From Pseudomonadota bacterium (lineage in GTDB: Bacteria; Pseudomonadota; Alphaproteobacteria; Rhodospirillales; Casp-alpha2): 5,064 nucleotides of DNA. Every line of letters starts with the position of its first letter. Within the stretch, counting starts at the first letter, position 1. The position numbers were made by a program, and so were the translations under genes. Shown in pieces: positions 1 to 5,064 of this stretch. The notes under the pieces were generated by a model. It saw nothing but the letters and a program-made list of their open reading frames with translations, searched no databases and was not told the origin of the DNA. The stretch lies in NCBI GenBank assembly GCA_022563215.1, contig JADFNT010000154.1, positions 1 through 5,064 on the forward strand, in the 5' to 3' direction.

Positions 1-1
1 T

Positions 2-505
2 GTCCGGGGGTATTACTGGAAGGAAGGCAAGGGCTGCGCGGTAGGTTGCTGTATTCATGGAGAGGACCACTCCAGGTACGAAACCGAATTAGGCATCCCG
101 ATCCAACTGGCGTACTTGCAGGATGGGCTCTTTGAGGCCATGACCAACGGGGATTCCAAGAAGTTCCCTGAGCGATTTCTGAAAGCAATCCCGGTGGGAG
201 TGGACCTTCAACCTGTTATCCACAGGTTTTTACACTGGCTCCTGCTGGACAAGCAAAATGGCGTGATCCGATTCGCCAAGGATGAACCAAGCATTAAATC
301 TGCCATCGAAATGATAGGAGAGCTGCACTATCGAGCGATGCTCGGAGAGGTCATCAAGTCGAGTGCCTGGAGTGCCGCCGGGAGGGCCGCCGGGAGGGCC
401 GCCGGGAGTGCCGCCTGGGCCCAAGGGGTGCGGATGTTCCGGGTCCACGACGTCGCCGAAACCCGCCAGGCCCTGGCGGTGGCCCAAGCGATCGGGGAAG
501 CCTGA
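2..505 (+). CDS. Phage-type hypothetical protein fused to a FolP C-terminal tail (5'-partial)
   Basis: The reading frame is open from base 2 and has no start in view except an internal TTG at 116, so the true start lies left of the window. 167 residues are visible. Residues ~3-35 (YYWKEGKGCAVGC, then HSRYETELGIP) and the later LHWLLLD and GVIRFAKDE segments resemble a hypothetical protein family that I recall from phages, plasmids and genomic islands. Its function is unknown to me. Members often end in Ala-rich SAAx repeats followed by a short helix; here residues ~121-139 are such repeats (SAAG, RAAG, RAAG, SAAW). The last 29 residues, WAQGVRMFRVHDVAETRQAL and onward, instead look like the end of dihydropteroate synthase. 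The next gene is glmM, which commonly follows folP, so this fits a mobile-element gene joined to the folP 3' end. No membrane segment is visible. The frame is clear; the family match is from memory; the fusion is an inference. A chimeric assembly would look the same. Confidence 0.75.
   Translation, partial: VRGYYWKEGKGCAVGCCIHGEDHSRYETELGIPIQLAYLQDGLFEAMTNGDSKKFPERFLKAIPVGVDLQPVIHRFLHWLLLDKQNGVIRFAKDEPSIKSAIEMIGELHYRAMLGEVIKSSAWSAAGRAAGRAAGSAAWAQGVRMFRVHDVAETRQALAVAQAIGEA
371..418 (+). repeat. 12-bp tandem repeat, four copies
   Basis: Four 12-base units run head to tail: AGTGCCGCCGGG, AGGGCCGCCGGG, AGGGCCGCCGGG and AGTGCCGCCTGG. The middle two are identical and the outer two differ by one or two bases. 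A shortened unit (AGTGCCTGG, 362-370) precedes them. The unit is a multiple of three and encodes SAAG-RAAG-RAAG-SAAW, so copy number can change without breaking the frame. It sits where the phage-type part of the protein gives way to the FolP-like tail. Confidence 0.9.
416..505 (+). pseudogene. folP: Remnant 3' end of folP (dihydropteroate synthase), in frame with the upstream gene
   Basis: Bases 416-505 encode WAQGVRMFRVHDVAETRQAL followed by AVAQAIGEA and a TGA stop. QG-x(4)-RVHDV-x-ET is the pattern of the last strand and helix of dihydropteroate synthase, which joins p-aminobenzoate to the pterin in folate synthesis. In the E. coli enzyme the Arg and His of RVHDV bind the pterin diphosphate. 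Only about a tenth of a ~280-residue FolP is present; the TIM barrel with its N-terminal pterin loops is not in the 415 bases to the left. The segment is GC-rich like glmM, while the DNA before it is visibly less so. The position directly before glmM is where folP is expected. The rest of folP could lie beyond the left edge (insertion), be deleted, or exist intact elsewhere. The left boundary is approximate, because the Ala-rich repeat blurs the junction. Confidence 0.6.
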
Positions 506-523
506 AAAGAAATGAAATAAAAT

Positions 524-554
524 GTGACGCCCGGAATTAACCGGTTTGTAATAT
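524..554 (+). promoter_or_regulatory. Possible sigma70-type promoter for glmM
   Basis: GTGACG (524-529) resembles a -35 box and TAATAT (549-554) a -10 box, with a long 19-base spacer. This is the best pair I see in the 124-base gap before glmM, but both boxes deviate from consensus. It matters because the normal upstream folP transcript may be interrupted here. Confidence 0.25.
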
Positions 555-573
555 GAACACCGAAAGGTTGTTC
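555..573 (+). promoter_or_regulatory. GAAA-tetraloop hairpin in the glmM leader
   Basis: GAACACC (555-561) pairs with GG-T-(T)-GTTC (566-573) across a GAAA loop (562-565). This gives seven base pairs with one bulged T. GAAA is a GNRA tetraloop, unusually stable in RNA. No T-run follows, so it is not an intrinsic terminator. It lies 56 bases upstream of the glmM start. A role in mRNA stability or as a protein or sRNA site is possible but unproven. Confidence 0.35.
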
Positions 574-629
574 CCTGAAGGCATTCAAAAGTGGACGCTG
601 GGGGCATCCGCCTAGAGAATGGATTTTAA

Positions 630-1976
630 ATGACAGCAAGGCTTTTCGGCACCGACGGCATCCGCGGCACGTCGAATACCGAACCGATGACCGCCGAAAC
701 GGCGTTGAGGGTCGGCATGGCCGCCGCCGTGCAATTCGTCCGCGGCGACCACCGCCATCAGGTGGTGATCGGCAAGGATACCCGGCTCAGCGGTTATCTG
801 CTGGAACCGGCGTTGACCGCCGGCTTCATCTCCATGGGCATGGACGTGGTCCTGATCGGGCCGATACCGACGCCGGCCGTGGCCATGCTGACCCGGTCGT
901 TGCGGGCCGATTTGGGAGTCATGATATCGGCCTCCCACAACCCTTATGAGGACAACGGCATCAAATTGTTCGGCCCCGACGGTTTCAAGCTTTCGGATGC
1001 CGACGAAACCGAAATCGAGGCCCGGGTGAATTCCGACATGACCGGCGAACGCGCCGGCGCGGCGAATTTGGGCCATGCCCGGCGGCTCGACGACGCGCGC
1101 GGGCGCTACAACGAATACGTCAAACAGACCTTTCCCCGGGGGCTTCGTCTCGATGGCCTCAAGATCGCCGTCGATTGCGCCAACGGGGCCGCCTATAAGG
1201 TGGCGCCCGAGGTCTTGTGGGAGTTGGGTGCCGAGGTCGTCCCCATCGGCGTCGATCCCGACGGTTTCAACATCAACAAGGGCTGCGGGTCCACCGACAC
1301 CGATTACATGCGCAGCCTGTCGATGGCCCATTCGGCGGACATCGGCTTGGCCCTCGACGGCGACGCCGACAGGGTCCTGATCTCGGATGAAAAAGGGGGG
1401 CTGGTGGACGGCGATCAGATCCTCGGCCTGATCGCCAAGGACTGGGCCCGCCAAGGGCGTCTTCAAGGCGGCGGCGTGGTGTCGACGGTGATGTCGAACT
1501 TAGGCCTCGAGCAGTACCTTTCCGGGATCGGCCTGGAACTGATCCGCACCCAGGTCGGCGACCGCTATGTGGTCGAGCGCATGCGCGCCGACGACTTTAA
1601 CGTCGGCGGCGAGCAGTCCGGCCATATCGTGCTCAGTGATTATTCGACCACCGGCGACGGCCTGATCGCGGCGTTGCAGGTTTTGGCCATCATCGTCGCC
1701 ACCGGCAAGCCGGCGAGCGAGATTTGCCGGGTCTTCGAGCCGTTGCCCCAGGTGCTGAAAAACGTTCAATTCAACGGCGGCAAGCCGCTGGAAGACAAGG
1801 TCGTCAAGAAAGCCATCGCCGACGGCGAAGGCAGGTTGGGTAAAACCGGCCGGTTGTTGGTCCGCCCGTCCGGGACCGAACCGGTGATCCGGGTCATGGC
1901 CGAGGGCGAGGACGAAGCCCTGGTCGAATCCGTGGTCGGCGATATCGCCGTCGAAATCGAACGGGCCTGCCGTTGA
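630..1976 (+). CDS. glmM: Phosphoglucosamine mutase GlmM
   Basis: Converts glucosamine-6-phosphate to glucosamine-1-phosphate in the cytoplasm, on the route to UDP-GlcNAc for peptidoglycan and LPS. The 448-residue length is normal for the family. The N-terminus [10 protein letters not shown] is the classic GlmM start, so the ATG at 630 is chosen although no strong ribosome binding site precedes it (only AGAGAATGGA at 614-623). Motifs in order are ISASHNP at 99-105, with Ser102 as the phosphorylated catalytic serine; the metal loop DGDADR at 243-248; the sugar-binding GGEQSG at 326-331; and the phosphate-binding [10 protein letters not shown] at 412-421. ISASHNP and GGEQSGH favour GlmM over phosphomannomutase or phosphoglucomutase. 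All key residues are present, so the enzyme should be active. A terminator-like hairpin follows the stop. The gene upstream ends in a folP-like tail, consistent with an ancestral folP-glmM operon. Confidence 0.97.
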   Translation: MTARLFGTDGIRGTSNTEPMTAETALRVGMAAAVQFVRGDHRHQVVIGKDTRLSGYLLEPALTAGFISMGMDVVLIGPIPTPAVAMLTRSLRADLGVMISASHNPYEDNGIKLFGPDGFKLSDADETEIEARVNSDMTGERAGAANLGHARRLDDARGRYNEYVKQTFPRGLRLDGLKIAVDCANGAAYKVAPEVLWELGAEVVPIGVDPDGFNINKGCGSTDTDYMRSLSMAHSADIGLALDGDADRVLISDEKGGLVDGDQILGLIAKDWARQGRLQGGGVVSTVMSNLGLEQYLSGIGLELIRTQVGDRYVVERMRADDFNVGGEQSGHIVLSDYSTTGDGLIAALQVLAIIVATGKPASEICRVFEPLPQVLKNVQFNGGKPLEDKVVKKAIADGEGRLGKTGRLLVRPSGTEPVIRVMAEGEDEALVESVVGDIAVEIERACR

Positions 1977-1990
1977 CGGCCCTCGTTCCG

Positions 1991-2028
1991 GCCCCGGCCA
2001 TGGCTTTGTTCTTGGCCGGGCTTTTCCC
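1991..2028 (+). terminator. Probable intrinsic terminator after glmM
   Basis: CCCGGCCA (1993-2000) pairs with TGGCCGGG (2013-2020): eight perfect pairs, 12-base loop, followed by CTTTTCCCC. It begins about 15 bases after the glmM stop. The T-run is short and interrupted, so termination may be partial. The loop side contains GCCATGGC (1997-2004), a small palindrome that could form a competing fold. Confidence 0.55.
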
Positions 2029-2086
2029 CTTATCTATCTAGTGCCATGATGCGGCCGTCGTTAACACCCATCGGGCGGGAGCAGCC

Positions 2087-2881
2087 ATGAAAGGACGCGT
2101 GTTTGTCGTCGCCGGTTCGGATTCCGGCGGCGGTGCCGGAATCCAGGCCGACATCAAGACGATCACGGCATTGAACGGGTTCGCCATGACCGCCATCACC
2201 GCGCTGACGGCGCAGAACAGCCTCGGCGTTGCCGGCGTTCTTAAATCCCCGCCCGGGTTCGTTGCCGATCAAATCCGGGTGACGCTGGAAGACCTGGGCG
2301 CCGATGCGGTCAAGACCGGCATGATGGCCGACGCACCGATCATCGAGGCCGCCGCCGACGCGCTTGAGGAGCACGCGGGCGGCGTTCCCTGGATCGTCGA
2401 CCCGGTGATGTTCTCGTCCTCCCGGGACCTTCTGCTTGACGAAGACGGATCGCAAGCGATGAAGGCGCGGCTGATTTCCAGAGCTGCGGTGGTCACTCCC
2501 AACATGGCCGAGGCGGAGGCGCTTTCGGGGCGCCCGGTGTCAACCGTTGCCGACATGGAGGCGGCCGGCCGGGCTCTGTTGGACCTGGGCGCCGGGGCGG
2601 TGCTGGTGACCGGCGGCCATTTGGGCGGCGAAACGATTACCGATGTTCTGGTCACCGCCGACGGTGCCGAGCATTTCGAAAGCCCCCGCATCGACACTCC
2701 CCATACCCACGGCACCGGCTGCACACTTGCCTCCGCTATCGCGACCGGTCTGGCGCAGGGCAGGGGGCTTAAGGATTCGATTATCCGGGCGCGCGGCTAT
2801 GTGATCGAGGCCATCCGGAGGGCACCCGGTTACGGCGGCGGCCACGGGCCGCTGAACCATGCGCATACGGTCAAGGAATAG
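2087..2881 (+). CDS. thiD: Hydroxymethylpyrimidine / phosphomethylpyrimidine kinase ThiD
   Basis: Phosphorylates 4-amino-5-hydroxymethyl-2-methylpyrimidine (HMP) and then HMP-phosphate to the diphosphate, the pyrimidine half of thiamine. It is a cytoplasmic ribokinase-like enzyme. The 264 residues match the usual length. Motifs are [18 protein letters not shown] (8-25), ALTAQNS (39-45, pyrimidine contact), DPVM (105-108), [10 protein letters not shown] (137-146), VLVTGGH (172-178) and the anion hole [12 protein letters not shown] (208-219), with Cys212 in the catalytic loop. After DPVM the sequence reads FSSSRDLLL where most homologues have a KSGD-like stretch, a mild deviation. The ATG at 2087 is supported by GGAG at 2078-2081, five bases away. 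I see no TPP riboswitch (no thi-box CTGAGA) in the 110-base gap. The PLP-enzyme gene follows at once and probably shares its transcript. A stand-alone pyridoxal kinase is less likely given ALTAQNS and GTGCT. Confidence 0.95.
   Translation: MKGRVFVVAGSDSGGGAGIQADIKTITALNGFAMTAITALTAQNSLGVAGVLKSPPGFVADQIRVTLEDLGADAVKTGMMADAPIIEAAADALEEHAGGVPWIVDPVMFSSSRDLLLDEDGSQAMKARLISRAAVVTPNMAEAEALSGRPVSTVADMEAAGRALLDLGAGAVLVTGGHLGGETITDVLVTADGAEHFESPRIDTPHTHGTGCTLASAIATGLAQGRGLKDSIIRARGYVIEAIRRAPGYGGGHGPLNHAHTVKE
2873..2877 (+). promoter_or_regulatory. Ribosome binding site favouring the GTG start at 2889
   Basis: AAGGA lies inside the last codons of thiD, 11 bases before GTG 2889. The alternative ATG at 2859 has no Shine-Dalgarno-like sequence before it and would lie upstream of this site. 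The position inside the thiD end suggests translational coupling. Confidence 0.45.
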
Positions 2882-2888
2882 GTTTTCC

Positions 2889-3848
2889 GTGTTGCCGACC
2901 AGGGAACAACTCGAATCGGCCCGCGCCGTGGTTGCCCGCCACATGGCGCCGACGCCGCACATCCGCTGGCCGTTGCTGGCCTCCAGGACCGGCGCCGAGG
3001 TCTGGGTCAAGCACGAGAACCACACCCCCATCGGCGCCTTTAAAATTCGTGGCGGCCTCAATTACATGAACAAGCTGAAATCCGAGCAACCAGACTGCCC
3101 CGGGGTCATTACCGCGACCCGCGGCAACCACGGCCAAAGCGTCGCCCTGGCCGCGTCCTTGGCCGGGCTCTCGGCGACGGTCCTGGTGCCGTTCGGCAAC
3201 AACCCGGAAAAGAACGCCGCCATGAAGGCGTTAGGGGCGGAGCTGATCGAACACGGCGACGATTTCCAGGAGGCTTATGAACACGCCGAGGGGCTGGCGG
3301 CGGAAAAGGGACTTCGCGGAATCCCGCCTTATCATCCGTGGCTGATCGAAGGCGTCGGCACCTATGCGCTGGAGTTCCTTGCCGCCGAACCGGACCTCGA
3401 CACCGTTTACGTGCCGATCGGCATGGGGTCGGGTATTTCGGGGCTGATCGCAGCCCGGGACGGCCTCGGCCTGACGACCAGGATCGTCGGCGTGGTCGCC
3501 GAAAACGCGCCTTGTTATGCGCTGTCGTTCGAGGCCGGCAAGCCGGTGGCGACCAACTCGGCGGATACCCTGGCCGACGGCATGGCGTGCCGGACGCCCG
3601 ATGCGGCGGCGGTCGAGGTGATCCTGCGGGGCGCCGAGCGGATCGTCAAGGTATCGGAAGACGAAATCCTCGCCGCCATGGGCCATTACTTCACCGATAC
3701 CCATAACGCCGCCGAAGGCGCCGGCGCAGCGCCGCTGGCGGGGTTGCTGAAGGAGCAGGGCAGGATGGCCGGCAAGAAGGTGGGGCTGATCCTGTCCGGC
3801 GGCAACGCCGACAAGGACTTGTTCGCAAGAGCCCTTGAGCGGAGTTGA
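2889..3848 (+). CDS. Threonine/serine dehydratase-like PLP enzyme (fold type II)
   Basis: Likely removes ammonia from L-threonine or L-serine (or a related beta-hydroxy amino acid) to give a 2-oxo acid, using pyridoxal phosphate. From GTG 2889 it has 319 residues. GAFKIRGG (49-56) holds the PLP Schiff-base lysine, Lys52. TRGNHGQS (77-84) contains the asparagine loop that holds the PLP ring. GMGSG (178-182) is the phosphate-binding glycine loop, and LSGGN (302-306) lies near the pyridine nitrogen. There is no C-terminal ACT domain, so this is not a feedback-regulated biosynthetic IlvA. The variants GAFKIRGG and TRGNHGQ, rather than SFKxRGA and SAGNHAQ, mark a subfamily often labelled threonine dehydratase. 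The exact substrate cannot be read from sequence. An ATG at 2859 would add ten basic residues ([10 protein letters not shown]) and overlap thiD by 23 bases; I prefer 2889 for its ribosome site and because LPTREQLE resembles the family's N-terminus. The gene lies seven bases after thiD, probably co-transcribed. Confidence 0.85.
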   Translation: MLPTREQLESARAVVARHMAPTPHIRWPLLASRTGAEVWVKHENHTPIGAFKIRGGLNYMNKLKSEQPDCPGVITATRGNHGQSVALAASLAGLSATVLVPFGNNPEKNAAMKALGAELIEHGDDFQEAYEHAEGLAAEKGLRGIPPYHPWLIEGVGTYALEFLAAEPDLDTVYVPIGMGSGISGLIAARDGLGLTTRIVGVVAENAPCYALSFEAGKPVATNSADTLADGMACRTPDAAAVEVILRGAERIVKVSEDEILAAMGHYFTDTHNAAEGAGAAPLAGLLKEQGRMAGKKVGLILSGGNADKDLFARALERS

Positions 3849-3873
3849 AGGGCAACAGCATTAGCCATAAGAA
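3845..3873 (+). promoter_or_regulatory. Possible sigma70-type promoter for the DUF2939-type gene
   Basis: TTGAAG (3845-3850) and TAAGAA (3868-3873) are 17 bases apart, the ideal spacing, but the -10 matches only about half of consensus. The -35 overlaps the stop codon of the dehydratase gene. It would let the next gene be expressed separately. Evidence is weak. Confidence 0.25.
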
Positions 3874-3909
3874 TGGAGGATGAAATAAAACGACGGGAAA
3901 CCTGATAAA

Positions 3910-4548
3910 ATGAGCCGCCTTCAGAAATGGACCACCATTCTGGCCGGGTGCCTGACGCTGGCCTACCTGGCATGGCCGTATGCATCCCTTACGAGGATTT
4001 ACTTTTATCTAAAAGGAGGAGATGAAGCCCAGCTTCGACAACAGGTTGATTGGGCATCGTTGAGACAAGGGTTCCGGGAAGACCTCAACCGTTTTGCCCT
4101 GGCCGGTGTGAGTGATTTGTTGGGTGGCCGAGCAAAAGACAGGGGAGTCAGGCTTTCGCTGAGTTGGTCGTCGCTTTCCATTACCGATCAAATCGCCGAT
4201 GTGCTGGCCACGCCAAGGGGCCTGATAGCGATTTTTGATAATTCCAAGGAGTTCCGGTGTGTTCTCCGGGCCCTTGATCCCGGCCAAAAAGGAATGCCGC
4301 TAAGGAAATGCATGGCAAAAGCCGCCCCCGCTTCCAAGGGCGCCCGGTCCTATCCGGTTCAAGGGCCGAATATCATGCGTTGGATCGAAAAACTGAATTA
4401 CGCCTTCTTCACGGATCCGTTTACATTCCAACTCGATGTCATGCACGGGACCATGAGGGTAATTTTGGTTCTCGAACGCCAAGGAATGGGGTGGAAAGTC
4501 ACCCGGATCACCATGCCGTTCAAGAAAATTATAAGCCAAGCTCCTTAA
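3910..4548 (+). CDS. DUF2939-type membrane-anchored protein of unknown function
   Basis: The 212 residues begin with a basic tip and one hydrophobic stretch (about 8-26), which should anchor the protein in the inner membrane with the rest in the periplasm. Next comes WPYASLTRIYFYLKGGDEAQ, then QQVDWASLRQGFREDLNRF (44-62), then ADVLATPRGLIAIFD (96-110). The end is VILVLERQGMGWKVTRITMP (184-203). This order (a P-Y-x-x-L helix, a 'D-x-x-x-L' segment, 'L-TP-GL', and a final 'LER-G--WK' strand) is what I recall of the DUF2939 family, which has no known activity. Residues 11-14 read LAGC, a lipobox-like motif, but hydrophobicity continues past the Cys, so a transmembrane anchor is likelier. An in-frame TAA at 3886-3888 with no other start after it fixes ATG 3910. 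The nearest ribosome site, GGGA at 3895-3898, is weak. GC is lower than in thiD and glmM. It is convergent with the minus-strand gene on the right. Confidence 0.75.
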   Translation: MSRLQKWTTILAGCLTLAYLAWPYASLTRIYFYLKGGDEAQLRQQVDWASLRQGFREDLNRFALAGVSDLLGGRAKDRGVRLSLSWSSLSITDQIADVLATPRGLIAIFDNSKEFRCVLRALDPGQKGMPLRKCMAKAAPASKGARSYPVQGPNIMRWIEKLNYAFFTDPFTFQLDVMHGTMRVILVLERQGMGWKVTRITMPFKKIISQAP

Positions 4549-4552
4549 GAAC

Positions 4553-4616
4553 GCCGGCTTCCGGCCACGGCGCGGAAAGCGGAAAAACCCGTTCCGCCGG
4601 GAAAGCCTTGCGGCGG
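4553..4616. terminator. Hairpin-rich convergent intergenic region, weak terminator candidates
   Basis: Between the two convergent stops several stems can form. GCCGG (4553-4557) pairs with CCGGC (4561-4565) across three bases. GCGGAA (4579-4584) pairs with TTCCGC (4592-4597). GGCGG (4612-4616) pairs with CCGCC (4594-4598), and on the minus strand this is followed a few bases later by a T5 run (4587-4583). None is a textbook terminator; the last is the best candidate and would serve the minus-strand gene. Confidence 0.3.
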
Positions 4617-4633
4617 CCCCTCCAGCCAGGGCG

Positions 4634-5064
4634 CTACCAGCTATACAGCGATTTGATTTTCAGGAAAGCGTGCCCCTTGAGGCGCTTGCGGTAGGTCTTC
4701 TTGCATTTGGTTTTTTTCTGGTGGGAAAGCTTTTTATCGCATTTTTTCAGCCCCGCCTTCAGGCGTTTGTAATCTTTTTCAAGTTCGATCGCCCGCTTGG
4801 CGTCCTTGGCGATCTTCTTGTCCCATTTTGACGGTTCGTCCGGGGCCAGGGCGGCGTCCAGGACGATTTTCGCCGGCATCCTGGACCTAAACGGCACGCA
4901 CCCGGCGACGGCGTACTTTTCCCCCCAATAGCCGAAATAGCGGTAGATTATTTTTTTCCCCCACCGGCCCGCGACCTTGGCGTGGGCCTTTTCGTGCTTG
5001 ACGATTTCCTCGTGCGCGGCTTCCAGCCACCGGGTGAACGTCTGGTTTTTCTTGGTGTTCAAAT
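4634..5064 (-). CDS. SprA-related-like HExxH protein, lysine-rich, putative metalloprotease (5' end unresolved)
   Basis: The frame is open to the right edge. The only in-window start near it is TTG at 5062, giving 142 residues, so the real start may lie outside. Numbered from that TTG, HEKAH (23-27) is an HExxH zinc-metalloprotease motif in VKHEKAHAKVAG. It is followed by YRYFGYWGEKYAVAG (40-54) and KIVLDAALAPDEPSKWDKKI (65-84). This resembles the core of the SprA-related family ('HE-AH', 'Y-Y--GPDGK-YAVGGE', 'A-LAPAEPS--D--VA--A'), annotated as putative metalloprotease. Those proteins are usually longer, with an Ala/Gln-rich N-terminus that is not visible here. The C-terminal ~60 residues are strongly basic (30 Lys in 142 overall), predicted coil-like or helical, with two Cys (108, 120). 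No signal peptide or membrane segment is seen. Composition is AT-richer than the housekeeping genes, so horizontal acquisition is possible. The frame is near certain; the family link is from motif memory and the activity is unproven. Confidence 0.7.
   Translation of the reverse strand, partial: LNTKKNQTFTRWLEAAHEEIVKHEKAHAKVAGRWGKKIIYRYFGYWGEKYAVAGCVPFRSRMPAKIVLDAALAPDEPSKWDKKIAKDAKRAIELEKDYKRLKAGLKKCDKKLSHQKKTKCKKTYRKRLKGHAFLKIKSLYSW

Noticed and set aside
512..522. ATGAAATAAAA occurs here and again at 3880-3890
   Set aside because: It is an 11-base AT-rich match without extended flanking similarity. It is too short to call a direct repeat or attachment site.
539..546. AACCGGTT palindrome before glmM
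   Set aside because: It is eight bases and a chance occurrence is likely. There is no second copy to support an operator.
230..639. Minus-strand frames with PGGPPGG-like collagen repeats
   Set aside because: These repeats are only the reverse translation of the 12-bp repeat in the plus-strand gene. The frames run through the folP-tail coding sequence and have no family signature.
612..1466. Long minus-strand open frame (284 codons) opposite glmM
   Set aside because: GC-rich third positions leave antisense frames open. The product is a low-complexity His/Asp/Gly-rich sequence with no recognisable domain, and glmM is certain on the plus strand.
1977..2086. TPP riboswitch upstream of thiD
   Set aside because: No thi-box sequence or the expected stem arrangement is visible. 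The gap is mostly filled by the terminator-like hairpin.
3943..3954. LAGC lipobox at residues 11-14 of the DUF2939-type protein
   Set aside because: The hydrophobic stretch continues beyond the cysteine and the region before it is very short. A plain membrane anchor explains it better.
4308..4694. Plus-strand 128-codon frame spanning the end of the DUF2939-type gene and the convergent gap
   Set aside because: It overlaps two better-supported genes, has an unnatural Arg/Pro/Gly-rich composition and no family features.

Overview
The window looks like chromosomal DNA from a high-GC alphaproteobacterium, probably of the Rhodospirillales type. This rests on GC-rich codon use and on the order folP(tail)-glmM-thiD, which I recall as common there. 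No rRNA marker is present, so the lineage is an inference.

Layout. (1) Bases 2-505 hold a gene that enters from the left edge. Its first ~120 visible residues match a phage/mobile-DNA-associated hypothetical family (a GKGCAVGC ... YETELGIP protein with an Ala-rich repeat tail). Its last ~29 residues read as the C-terminus of dihydropteroate synthase (FolP), including the RVHDV pterin-site motif. The two parts meet at a 12-bp tandem repeat (371-418). (2) A 124-nt spacer with a GAAA-loop hairpin leads into glmM (630-1976, phosphoglucosamine mutase). (3) A 110-nt spacer with a terminator-like hairpin separates glmM from thiD (2087-2881, hydroxymethylpyrimidine (phosphate) kinase). (4) A threonine/serine dehydratase-like PLP enzyme follows closely (2889-3848, or from 2859). 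(5) A small membrane-anchored DUF2939-type protein lies at 3910-4548. (6) On the minus strand, a lysine-rich protein (4634 to the right edge) converges on it. It carries an HExxH motif and other marks of the SprA-related putative metalloprotease family.

How the genes fit together. glmM supplies glucosamine-1-phosphate for peptidoglycan and LPS. thiD makes the pyrimidine half of thiamine and probably shares a transcript with the dehydratase gene. They are housekeeping neighbours rather than one pathway. The flanks (2-~410 and 3849-5064) have lower GC and accessory character.

The two observations most worth following are the apparent fusion of a mobile-element protein to a folP tail, and the compact, very basic SprA-like HExxH protein. 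I see no CRISPR array, tRNA, rRNA, insertion-sequence end or complete new multi-gene system. No intergenic stretch exceeds about 125 bases.
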